Positions 1-6,066 of a stretch of 7,407 nucleotides of DNA are shown here, piece by piece. The notes below the pieces were generated by a model. The model saw nothing but the letters and a program-made list of their open reading frames with translations, ran no database searches and was not told where the DNA came from. Location: assembly GCA_015484715.1 (NCBI GenBank), contig WFUY01000274.1, positions 1 to 7,407 of the forward strand. Direction: 5' to 3'. Position numbers and translations under genes: made by a program. This stretch comes from Thermoflexales bacterium (GTDB lineage: Bacteria > Chloroflexota > Anaerolineae > S140-20). How positions within the stretch are numbered: position 1 is the first letter of the stretch; each line of letters starts with the position of its first letter.

Positions 1-888
1 TTGCTGGACGAGGCCGACTTCCCACCGGGGGTCGTCAACCTGGTCAACGGGGCCAAAGGGGTCGTGGACGTGCTGCTGGCCCACCCGGACGTGGCCGGCG
101 TCTCCTTCGTCGGCTCGACGCCCGTGGCCAAGTACATCTACGCCACCGCCGCCGCCCACGGCAAGCGGGCCCAGTGCCAGGCGGGGGCCAAGAACTGCCT
201 CGTGGTGATGCCCGACGCCGTGCTCGACCGCACCGTGCCCAACATCCTCAGCTCCGCCTTCGGCACGGCGGGGCAGCGCTGCCTGGCCGGCGCCCTCGTC
301 CTCGCCGTGGGGGAGGTCTACGAGCCCCTCAAGGCCCAACTGGTCGAGGGGGCCTCCCGCATCAAGCTGGGGTACGGCTTGGAGGAAGGGGTCCAGATGG
401 GGCCGGTCGTCTCCCGCAAGGCGAAGGAGCGCATCCTGGGCTACATCGAGAAGGGGCTGGAGGAGGGGGCCGAGCTGATCCTCGACGGTCGGAACGTCCG
501 GGTGGAGGGCTATCCCAACGGCCACTTCGTCGGCCCCACCATCTTCGACCGGGTGCGCCCGGAGATGACCATCGCCCGCGAGGAGATCTTCGGGCCGGTG
601 CTGGGGATCATCCCCGTCGCCGACTTCGACGAGGCGCTGGCGATCATCGAGGGGCTGCCCTACGGCAACGCCTCCTCGATCTTCACCACCAGCGGCAAGT
701 GGGCGCGGGAGTTCAAGTACCGGGTGCGCACCGGCAACGTGGGCGTTAACATCGGCATCGCGGCCCCGGTGGCCACCTTCCCCTTCGGCGGGATGAAGGA
801 CTCCTTCTTCGGCGACCTGCACGGCCAGGGCCGCGACGCTATCCGCTTCTTCACCGACTGCAAGATCGTCATCACCCGCTGGTTCTGA
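1..888 (+). CDS. CoA-acylating methylmalonate-semialdehyde dehydrogenase-like enzyme (5' partial)
   Basis: C-terminal 295 residues of an aldehyde dehydrogenase; the family is near 490 residues, so roughly 190 N-terminal residues lie before the window and the TTG at base 1 is not the start. Within the visible part, FVGST (36-40) is the NAD-binding loop, GQRCLAG (91-97) carries the catalytic cysteine C94, REEIFGPVL is at 193-201, and PFGGMKDSFFGD (261-272) is typical of the MmsA branch. The position where ordinary aldehyde dehydrogenases have the general-base Glu reads QAGAKN (60-65), as in CoA-dependent semialdehyde dehydrogenases. Family members convert methylmalonate or malonate semialdehyde plus CoA and NAD+ to propionyl- or acetyl-CoA, CO2 and NADH in the cytosol. 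The residue after AGAKN is Cys66, where many homologues have His. It is followed after 52 bases by the ferritin-like gene and then an aminotransferase, so it is probably in an operon. Family assignment is firm; the exact substrate is inferred. Confidence 0.9.
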   Translation: MLDEADFPPGVVNLVNGAKGVVDVLLAHPDVAGVSFVGSTPVAKYIYATAAAHGKRAQCQAGAKNCLVVMPDAVLDRTVPNILSSAFGTAGQRCLAGALVLAVGEVYEPLKAQLVEGASRIKLGYGLEEGVQMGPVVSRKAKERILGYIEKGLEEGAELILDGRNVRVEGYPNGHFVGPTIFDRVRPEMTIAREEIFGPVLGIIPVADFDEALAIIEGLPYGNASSIFTTSGKWAREFKYRVRTGNVGVNIGIAAPVATFPFGGMKDSFFGDLHGQGRDAIRFFTDCKIVITRWF

Positions 889-901
889 CCGGACGTGCGG
901 C

Positions 902-922
902 ACGCAACGCGCATCCCGCATC
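902..922. repeat. Three tandem heptamers (NCGCAWC) upstream of the ferritin-like gene
   Basis: Three consecutive 7-base units read ACGCAAC, GCGCATC and CCGCATC. The same unit occurs three times in the next spacer (1358-1378). The array sits between the dehydrogenase stop and the ribosome binding site of the next gene. Its function is unknown; it may be an interspersed intergenic repeat. Confidence 0.55.
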
Positions 923-926
923 TCGT

Positions 927-935
927 GGGGGAGGA
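927..935 (+). promoter_or_regulatory. Strong Shine-Dalgarno for the GTG-started ferritin-like gene
   Basis: The purine tract GGGGGAGGA lies five bases before the GTG at 941. It decides the start of a gene that has no ATG nearby in frame. Confidence 0.65.
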
Positions 936-940
936 CCGAC

Positions 941-1342
941 GTGGAACTGGGAACGTTCGGGGCGATTCTGAAGTTCGCGCTGGAGCTGGAGGAGCGGGCG
1001 GCTGCCTTCTACGAAGCGGGGGCTCGGGGGCGGCTGGCCGAGGACTTCGCGGAGCTGGCCCAGGGCTCCCGTAAGCGGCGCCGGCGGCTGGAGCAGGCCC
1101 GGCGGGAGCTGGTGAACGAGATGATCCTGGAATCCATCACCGGCCTGGAGGGCGAGGCGTACACTGTGGACCTGGACGCCACGGTGGACGAGGCGGAGCG
1201 GCTGCGCCAGGCCGAGCGGCTGGAGGAAACGGCGGCCCGCTTCTACCGAGATGCTGCTGCCAAGATGCCCATCCGGGAGATCGTCCGCCTCTTCGAGCGG
1301 CTGGCCCGCGAGAACGACCGGCGTCGCGCCCGCCTCCCATAG
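941..1342 (+). CDS. Small ferritin/rubrerythrin-like helical protein, probably lacking the di-iron histidines
   Basis: 133 residues, predicted almost wholly helical. The first helix has ALELEERAAAFYEAGA (13-28), the pattern of helix 1 in rubrerythrin-type four-helix bundles, and a second similar helix, RLEETAARFYRDAA, starts near residue 93. This suggests two helix pairs, as in ferritin-like proteins. The paired helices that should carry ExxH ligands instead read GSRKRRRRLEQ and RENDRRRARL, rich in Arg and without His, so a normal di-iron site looks unlikely. The GTG start at 941 is chosen because a strong Shine-Dalgarno tract (GGGGGAGGA, 927-935) precedes it. The gene lies between the dehydrogenase and aminotransferase genes with short spacers, consistent with co-transcription. 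The protein is probably cytosolic; no signal peptide is seen. Redox, metal or stress roles are possible but unproven; it could equally be a structural or regulatory helical protein. Confidence 0.6.
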   Translation: MELGTFGAILKFALELEERAAAFYEAGARGRLAEDFAELAQGSRKRRRRLEQARRELVNEMILESITGLEGEAYTVDLDATVDEAERLRQAERLEETAARFYRDAAAKMPIREIVRLFERLARENDRRRARLP

Positions 1343-1357
1343 CCCGCCGCGCTCCAT

Positions 1358-1378
1358 ACGCATCACGCATCACGCAAC
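1358..1378. repeat. Three tandem heptamers (ACGCAWC) upstream of the aminotransferase
   Basis: Units are ACGCATC, ACGCATC and ACGCAAC, directly followed by the GGAG ribosome binding site (1381-1384). This is the second copy of the array type seen at 902-922, again with three units and again just ahead of a ribosome binding site. Confidence 0.65.
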
Positions 1379-1391
1379 ACGGAGTTTCCTA

Positions 1392-2681
1392 ATGGCACGA
1401 GACCTGACCAAGACCCGCGCCCTCTTTGAACGGGCCAAACAGGTGATTCCCTACGGCGTCAACTCCAACTTCCGCTACTGGGGCGATGAGGAGACCCTGG
1501 TGGCGACGCGGGGCGAAGGGGCTTACATCTGGGACGCCGATGGCAACCGCTACATTGACTACCGGCTGGCCTTCGGCCCCATCATCCTGGGCCACGCCTA
1601 CCCGGCTGTGGTAGAGCGGGTGGCCGAGGCGATCCGCGACGGCACCACCTTCGCCTGGACGACCCCCCTGGAGGTCCAGGTGGCAGAGCGGATCGTGCGG
1701 ATGACCGGTGTGGACCAGGTGCGGCTTTCCAACACGGGCACCGAGGCGACGATGCACGCCCTGCGCATCGCCCGGGCCTACACCGGTCGGGAGCGGTTCA
1801 TCAAGTTCGAGGGCCAGTACCACGGGATGTACGACTACGTCCTCTTCACCACGGCCGGGACGCCGGCCTCAGCCCTGGGCTCCCGCCGCAACCCCATCAA
1901 CGTCCAGATGAGCTCCGGCATTCCCGAGGGCATCCGCCGCTACGTCATCAACCTGCCCTTCAACGACGTGGAACGGCTGGAGGAGACGGTGGAGGCCCGC
2001 TGGCACGAGCTGGCGGCCATCATCGTGGAGCCCCTGTTGGGCAACGCGGCCGGCATCCTCCCCCGCCCCGGTTGGCTGGAGAAGATTCGGGAGCTGTGCG
2101 ATCGGTACGGCATCGTCCTCATCTTCGACGAGGTGAAGACCGGCTTCCGCATCGCCAACGGCGGGGCGCAGGAGTACTTCGGGGTGCGGGCCGACCTGGT
2201 GACCTACGCTAAGGCGATGGGCAACGGCTTCCCCATCGCGGCCATCGGCGGGAGGCGGGAGGTGATGGCGACGGTGGAGCCGGGGCGCGTCTCCCACGGC
2301 GGCAGCGGTGCCGACGCTACGCTGGAGGTGCTGGAGACCCAGCCCATCATCAAGACCATCTTCCGGCGGGGCCGGCAGCTTATGGAGGGCATCCACGAGA
2401 TCCTGACCCGGGCTGACATCCCCCACGCGATGACCGGGTTGCCGCCCATCTTCAGCTTCATCCTGGGGACCGATGAGGAGCCGGTGGACTTTCGGGGGTA
2501 CATCCAGGGGGACGAGGACCTCTACGAAGCGCTGGTGATGGCCCTCATCGAGCGGGGGGTCATGCCCGATGCCGACGGTCGGGAGCCCTGGTTCCTCTGC
2601 TACAGCCACAACGAAGAGGTCATCGCCGACACCCTCACCGCCTTCGAGGACGCGGTCCGGGAGGTGAAGAGCAAATCCTAG
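1392..2681 (+). CDS. Class III PLP-dependent aminotransferase (glutamate-1-semialdehyde 2,1-aminomutase-like)
   Basis: 429 residues, fold type I PLP enzyme acting in the cytosol. Landmarks: the N-terminal VIPYGVNSNFR (18-28), SNTGTEATMHALRIAR (113-128) for PLP-phosphate contacts, YHG (143-145), IFDEVKTGFR (244-253) with D246 facing the pyridine nitrogen, and TYAKAMGNGFP (271-281) with K274 as the Schiff-base lysine. The ATG at 1392 is chosen because GGAG at 1381-1384 precedes it and homology begins there; the 47-codon upstream extension runs through repeat DNA. Family relatives transfer amino groups between amino acids and oxo acids or semialdehydes. The neighbouring semialdehyde dehydrogenase suggests an amino- or beta-amino-acid degradation role rather than tetrapyrrole synthesis. 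Oddity: after SHGG (301-304) the chain goes straight to SGADATLEVLE, whereas relatives carry a GTYxGN-type loop; about nine residues appear missing. The stop overlaps that of the opposing toxin gene by 4 bases. Confidence 0.88.
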   Translation: MARDLTKTRALFERAKQVIPYGVNSNFRYWGDEETLVATRGEGAYIWDADGNRYIDYRLAFGPIILGHAYPAVVERVAEAIRDGTTFAWTTPLEVQVAERIVRMTGVDQVRLSNTGTEATMHALRIARAYTGRERFIKFEGQYHGMYDYVLFTTAGTPASALGSRRNPINVQMSSGIPEGIRRYVINLPFNDVERLEETVEARWHELAAIIVEPLLGNAAGILPRPGWLEKIRELCDRYGIVLIFDEVKTGFRIANGGAQEYFGVRADLVTYAKAMGNGFPIAAIGGRREVMATVEPGRVSHGGSGADATLEVLETQPIIKTIFRRGRQLMEGIHEILTRADIPHAMTGLPPIFSFILGTDEEPVDFRGYIQGDEDLYEALVMALIERGVMPDADGREPWFLCYSHNEEVIADTLTAFEDAVREVKSKS

Positions 2682-3145
2682 CCGGGAGGCCCATTGCCCT
2701 CCAGTTCCGCCACGAGTTCATCCGGCGTTTTGTAGGGCAACACGTCGGTGATGGCACGAAAGTGCTCGTCGTAGGCCACAATGGCGGTGCAGCCGACCGT
2801 GTGAGCTGCAACAGCGTGGGGAAGATCGGTGGCATCTCGGAGGGCGGAGAAGAGCCTTGCCCGGATGATCTTGTCCTCTCGGCGGGGGAGGGGGACATAG
2901 AGCAGGCGAGTGCGGAAGATGGTCAGCAGGGCCTGACGGGCAAACTCACTGCCGGCCTCCCAATCGGGCTTCGTGCCTTGGATCGCGATCACCAGCAACT
3001 CGTGCAAAGCGTAGAATGAGGTTACGGCTTTGATAGCTCCCCCGTTGATGAAGTCGAATAGTCGGGAAGTGGCCTGAAATCGGGAGGGTTCCCGATCCCG
3101 CATCAGGGTGAAAGCCAGCAATACGGAGGTGTCCAGGTAAATCAC
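2678..3145 (-). CDS. PIN-domain ribonuclease toxin (VapC-like), module 1
   Basis: 155 residues with the PIN acidic quartet visible: D5 in MIYLDTSVLL, E49 in YALHELLV, D107 in DATDLPHAVAA and D126 in AYDEHF. PIN toxins are Mg2+-dependent RNases that cut tRNA, rRNA or mRNA when not held by their antitoxin. The start is GTG at 3145, within GTGA, so it overlaps the antitoxin stop by four bases; translational coupling is likely and no other start fits. At 155 residues it is slightly longer than the 125-145 usual for VapC. The tail runs into the aminotransferase end: the palindrome CTAG at 2678-2681 supplies TAG for both genes. GC is lower than in the metabolic genes (58% in bases 2701-2760 against 72% in 2041-2100), which fits acquisition. 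The PIN assignment is firm; the RNA target is unknown. Confidence 0.85.
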   Translation of the reverse strand: MIYLDTSVLLAFTLMRDREPSRFQATSRLFDFINGGAIKAVTSFYALHELLVIAIQGTKPDWEAGSEFARQALLTIFRTRLLYVPLPRREDKIIRARLFSALRDATDLPHAVAAHTVGCTAIVAYDEHFRAITDVLPYKTPDELVAELEGNGPPG

Positions 3146-3354
3146 GGGGCTTTTTCCTCGATGGGGATAACCGTGGCTTCTTCCAGAGTGGCCGGGGAGA
3201 GCAGGAGGACCTTGAGCAGCTCTTGGGAGAGCAACAGGGTCAACGGTGTGAGCGCTTCTGATAGGATGCGCTCCATGCTTTCCCTCCGGCCCTCGTGGAG
3301 GATCTCGTCAAAGCTCTTGTTCTCGACGTACTCAGAAAAGCGCTTGGTTGCCAT
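3142..3354 (-). CDS. Putative antitoxin of PIN module 1 (unrecognised family)
   Basis: 70 residues if started at the ATG at 3354; a TTG start at 3372 would add six residues. ATG is preferred because AGGGGGAGGAG immediately precedes it, although its spacing is tight, and because the predicted promoter leaves a 35-base leader. The antitoxin call comes from position: it is directly upstream of a PIN toxin, overlaps it by GTGA, and is small and charged. The N-terminal half is polar (ATKRFSEYVENKSFDEIL), the middle is helical with RRESMERILSEAL, and the C-terminal half is strikingly leucine-rich (LTLLLSQELLKVLLL), then ends acidic. I see no ribbon-helix-helix, AbrB or Phd signature, so it is not a standard VapB. 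The Leu-rich helix could be the toxin-binding segment; that is a guess. Confidence 0.65.
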   Translation of the reverse strand: MATKRFSEYVENKSFDEILHEGRRESMERILSEALTPLTLLLSQELLKVLLLSPATLEEATVIPIEEKAP

Positions 3355-3385
3355 CTCCTCCCCCTGGTTCAAATCCGGTCAGACG

Positions 3386-3410
3386 GGCTTGAGCAATTAT
3401 AGCACAAGGC
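3386..3410. promoter_or_regulatory. Imperfect inverted repeat around the TA module 1 -10 box (candidate operator)
   Basis: GGCTTGAGC (3386-3394) and GCACAAGGC (3402-3410) are inverted copies matching at seven of nine positions, separated by AATTATA, which forms most of the -10 hexamer. A repressor bound there would block the promoter, as in autoregulated TA operons. Binding by this antitoxin/toxin complex is inference. Confidence 0.45.
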
Positions 3411-3424
3411 AAGGTGCTTGCAAA
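3396..3424 (-). promoter_or_regulatory. Extended -10 promoter for TA module 1
   Basis: Read on the - strand, TGCTATAAT (3396-3404) is a perfect extended -10 box. TTTGCA (3419-3424), 17 bases upstream, matches TTGACA at four of six positions. The expected transcript start is near 3389, about 35 bases before the antitoxin ATG. This fits a sigma-70-type housekeeping promoter. Confidence 0.65.
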
Positions 3425-3468
3425 GGACCGGATCTCATCATCTCACCGGAGACGTAATCCTCCCTATC

Positions 3469-3495
3469 CGTTGTGATCTTTGTGCCCTTTGTGGT
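3469..3495. repeat. Three 9-base-period units in the divergent spacer before the AOR gene
   Basis: The units are CGTTGTGAT, CTTTGTGCC and CTTTGTGGT, sharing the core YKTTGTG with a 9-base period. They lie between the TA module 1 promoter and the AOR ribosome binding site. The spacer (3373-3525) shows no convincing + strand -10/-35 pair, so this array could overlap the AOR promoter or simply be an interspersed repeat. Confidence 0.55.
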
Positions 3496-3525
3496 GCCAT
3501 ATCTCGCAATCTCTAGGAGGGAACG

Positions 3526-5412
3526 ATGCCTTTCGGATACCACGGGAAGGTTTTGCACGTTCACCTGTCGGAAGGGCGGTTGGCGGTCGAAGAGCCCGAC
3601 GAGCGCTTCTACCGCACCTACATGGGCGGCAGCGCCCTGGGACTCCATTACCTGCTCCGACACACACCGGCCGGCGCTGATCCCCTGGGGCCGGAGAACA
3701 CCCTGATCCTCTCCCTGGGCGTCCTCACCGGTGCGCCCATCTCCGGCCAGAGCCGCATCACCGCCACGGCCAAATCCCCCCTCACCGGCGCTGTGGGGGA
3801 CTCCCAGGCGGGCGGCTTCTTCCCCGCCGAACTGAAGTTCGCCGGCTATGACGCCATCGTCATCCACGGGCGCGCCCAGGAGCCCGTCTACCTCTGGATC
3901 CACGACGGCGAGGCGGAACTGCGCCCCGCCGGCCACCTCTGGGGCAAGACCACCGGCGAGGTCGAAGACCTCCTGAAGGAGGAGTTGGGCGACAACAAAG
4001 TGCAGGTCCTCCAGGTCGGGCCGGCCGGTGAGAAGGGCGTCCGCTTCGCCGCGCTCATCAACATGGCCAACCGGGCCAACGGGCGTACCGGCATGGGCGC
4101 GGTGATGGGGAGCAAGCGCCTCAAGGCCATCGTCGTGCGCGGCAAGATGCGCCCTCCGCTGGCCGACCCCAAGGGGCTGAACGAACTGGCCCGCTGGGGA
4201 GCCTCTGCCTTCCCGGAGTCCGACGTCTACGGCTTGGGAATGCTGGGCACTTCGGAGATCGTCCGCTCCCAGAACAAGCGGGGTGGCCTGCCCACCCGCA
4301 ACTGGACGAGCGGCTACTTCGAGGGGGCCGAGGCCATCAGCGGCCACCGGATGGCCGAGACCATCCTCAAGGAGCGGGATACCTGCTACGCCTGCACCGT
4401 CCGCTGCAAGCGGGTCGTCGAGGTGACCGAAGGTCCCTACCGCGTGGACCCGCGCCATGGCGGACCCGAGTACGAGACCATCGCCACCTTCGGCTCCTAC
4501 TGCGGTGTGGACCACCTGGAGGCCATCGCCTACGCCAATCAGCTCTGCAACATGTACGGGATGGACACCATCTCCTGCGGCGCGACCATCGCCTGGGCGA
4601 TGGACTGCTACGAGCGGGGGCTGATCACCCAGGAGCAGACGGGGGGGATTGACCTGCGCTTCGGCAACGCGGAGGCGATGGTCCAGATGGTCGAGTTGAT
4701 CGGCCGGCGGGAGGGCTTCGGGCGCATCCTGGGCGAGGGGTCGGCCCGGGCCGCCGAGATGCTGGGCGTCGGGCAGGACCTGGTGGTGGCGGTGAAAGGG
4801 CAGGAGATGCCGGCCCACATGCCCCAGGTCAAGCGCTCCCTGGGCCTCATCTACGCCGTCAACCCCTTCGGGGCCGACCACCAGTCCAGCGAGCACGACC
4901 CCTCCTACCGCCACTACCCGGAGCGGATGGCGGAGATCGGGCTGACGAACCCGCAGCCGGACCGGGTGCTCAATGAGGAGAAAGTCCGCTTCGCGCTGAC
5001 CACCGAGTACCTCTACTCCTTCCTGGACTCCGTCAACGTCTGCCAGTTCGTCTTCGGACCGGCCTGGCACCTCTACAGCGCCGGCCAGTTGGTGGAGGCG
5101 GTGCGGCGGGTCACCGGCTGGGACGTGACCATCGAGGAAGTCCTGCGGGTGGGGGAGCGGCGGTTGAACATGCTGCGGGCCTTCAACGCCCGCGAGGGGA
5201 TCGGGCGGGAGGCCGACCGGCTGCCCAAGAAGCTCTTCCAGGCGCTGAAGGGCGGCCCCACCGACGGCGTTGCCCTGACCGAGGAAGAGATCGAGCAGGC
5301 CAAGGACCTCTACTATGCGATGGCCGGCTGGGACGTTGCCACGGGCACGCCGACCCGGAGCAAGCTGGAGGAACTGGGGCTAGGCTGGGTGGCCGACGGG
5401 CTAGGGGTATAA
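3526..5412 (+). CDS. aor: Tungsten-type aldehyde:ferredoxin oxidoreductase
   Basis: 628 residues, near the usual ~605-620 for the family, so apparently intact. The enzyme oxidises aldehydes to carboxylic acids using a tungsten (or Mo) bis-pterin centre and passes electrons to ferredoxin, or runs in reverse; it is cytosolic and oxygen-sensitive. Seen: an N-terminal pterin-binding domain with YMGGSALG (32-39) and SGQSRITATAKSPLTGA (73-89); the [4Fe-4S] ligands C287, C290 and C294 (CYACTVRC) plus the distant C506 in DSVNVCQF; GGPEYET (312-318) with the conserved Glu315; MDTISCG (346-352); and a His-containing GADHQSSEHD (449-458). The ATG at 3526 has a strong AGGAGGG leader (3515-3521). It is transcribed alone in this window, without an adjacent MoaD-like or ferredoxin partner, and is flanked on both sides by - strand TA modules. 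It probably handles aldehydes from the amino-acid catabolism suggested by its neighbours, but the substrate cannot be told from sequence. Confidence 0.93.
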   Translation: MPFGYHGKVLHVHLSEGRLAVEEPDERFYRTYMGGSALGLHYLLRHTPAGADPLGPENTLILSLGVLTGAPISGQSRITATAKSPLTGAVGDSQAGGFFPAELKFAGYDAIVIHGRAQEPVYLWIHDGEAELRPAGHLWGKTTGEVEDLLKEELGDNKVQVLQVGPAGEKGVRFAALINMANRANGRTGMGAVMGSKRLKAIVVRGKMRPPLADPKGLNELARWGASAFPESDVYGLGMLGTSEIVRSQNKRGGLPTRNWTSGYFEGAEAISGHRMAETILKERDTCYACTVRCKRVVEVTEGPYRVDPRHGGPEYETIATFGSYCGVDHLEAIAYANQLCNMYGMDTISCGATIAWAMDCYERGLITQEQTGGIDLRFGNAEAMVQMVELIGRREGFGRILGEGSARAAEMLGVGQDLVVAVKGQEMPAHMPQVKRSLGLIYAVNPFGADHQSSEHDPSYRHYPERMAEIGLTNPQPDRVLNEEKVRFALTTEYLYSFLDSVNVCQFVFGPAWHLYSAGQLVEAVRRVTGWDVTIEEVLRVGERRLNMLRAFNAREGIGREADRLPKKLFQALKGGPTDGVALTEEEIEQAKDLYYAMAGWDVATGTPTRSKLEELGLGWVADGLGV

Positions 5413-5417
5413 AGGCT

Positions 5418-5801
5418 TCACCAGGTGATGGGAACAAGGCCTGAGGAGGCGATTGCTTCATCCCGGGTCAGTACTCCTGCTACGGGATCGCGCTGGACCA
5501 GTGCCGTACCCACGATCAGACTATCGTGGATGTCTAGGCCGAGGGGGGCCTTGCTCACCACGCTCAGATCAACGGGATAGATGGTACAGCGTGGATCGGT
5601 GCTCAACACGCGCACGACCTCGTCCAAAGTCTGGGCAAAGCGTCCTCGGTGGCCCAGGTACTTGATCTCGGCCAGCACGATGGCAGGAATGATCAGGTGG
5701 GCGCTTTCGTCCTCGAATATGGCCTTGGCGCGAGCTCCCAACCGTGGATCATCGCTCAAATACCAAACCAATGCGTGGGTGTCTACCACATAAACCTTCA
5801 T
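5418..5801 (-). CDS. PIN-domain ribonuclease toxin (VapC-like), module 2
   Basis: 127 residues, typical VapC length. The PIN acidic residues are D7 in VVDTHALVWYLSDD, E45 in AIVLAEIKYLG, D93 in LDIHDSLIVGTAL and D114 in LTRDEAI. The ending GLVPITW resembles the C-terminal strand of the DTHALVW subgroup of PIN toxins. It should be a Mg2+-dependent RNase neutralised by the upstream antitoxin. The ATG at 5801 overlaps the antitoxin TGA as ATGA, so coupling is likely. It differs in length and motif style from the module 1 toxin, so the two are not recent duplicates. Its TGA ends five bases from the AOR stop on the other strand, leaving no space for a conventional terminator between the two genes. 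Confidence 0.88.
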   Translation of the reverse strand: MKVYVVDTHALVWYLSDDPRLGARAKAIFEDESAHLIIPAIVLAEIKYLGHRGRFAQTLDEVVRVLSTDPRCTIYPVDLSVVSKAPLGLDIHDSLIVGTALVQRDPVAGVLTRDEAIASSGLVPITW

Positions 5802-6037
5802 AGCGTCTCATTGGGGATGGCGTATTCAGAGGCCTTGATGGTCTCGTAGTCAAAATCTGCGCCTTTCCAAAGCCCCCGCAAGTCGGTGAGCTTGGTCGGG
5901 CGGCCGTCGGCTGCTGCTTCCCTCTGCGCCCAGGAGAGCAGTGTCTCCACCCTGGTTTCCAAGGCTTCCACATAGGTCTGGAGGACTCGGAGGTCTTCAC
6001 GGATCTGATCCAGCTCGTGAAGGAGTGTTGTGTTCAT
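5798..6037 (-). CDS. Putative antitoxin of PIN module 2 (coiled coil plus LRGLWKG tail)
   Basis: 79 residues from the ATG at 6037, chosen because GAGGAG lies seven bases upstream on the - strand; longer in-frame extensions cross the promoter and the opposing gene. Residues 5-40 form a likely coiled coil or long helix (LHELDQIREDLRVLQ, then YVEALETRVETLLSW). The C-terminal part has LTDLRGLWKGADFDYE followed by TIKASEYAIPNETL. The LRGxWKG plus acidic/aromatic segment is a pattern I associate with tails of small antitoxins paired with PIN toxins, where it wraps the toxin; this is recollection and was not checked by search. No clear DNA-binding fold is visible, so autoregulation, if present, may use the helical part or the complex. 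It is expected to bind and block the co-encoded PIN toxin, with which it shares an ATGA overlap. Confidence 0.75.
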   Translation of the reverse strand: MNTTLLHELDQIREDLRVLQTYVEALETRVETLLSWAQREAAADGRPTKLTDLRGLWKGADFDYETIKASEYAIPNETL

Positions 6038-6066
6038 CTCTCGTCTCCTCTCCCCTGCATTTTGCG

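Noticed and set aside
1358..1378. Tandem heptamers as a CRISPR array
   Set aside because: Units are 7 bases with no spacers and no cas genes nearby.
1251..1391. N-terminal extension of the aminotransferase by 47 codons
   Set aside because: It overlaps the ferritin-like gene and the heptamer array and has no family-like sequence; the ATG at 1392 has its own ribosome binding site.
1869..2609. 246-codon open frame on the - strand opposite the aminotransferase
   Set aside because: Antisense shadow of a clearly conserved PLP enzyme; composition is that of a reverse-complement artefact.
3397..5070. 557-codon open frame on the - strand opposite the AOR gene
   Set aside because: It is a mirror of a high-GC coding region; its protein is low in structure and rich in Gly, Ala, Val and Asp, matches nothing I know, and the AOR on the other strand has every family motif.
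5418..5428. Palindrome TCACCAGGTGA at the AOR/toxin junction as a terminator
   Set aside because: The stem is only five pairs around a single base, too tight to fold as RNA, lies inside the toxin coding end and has no T run.
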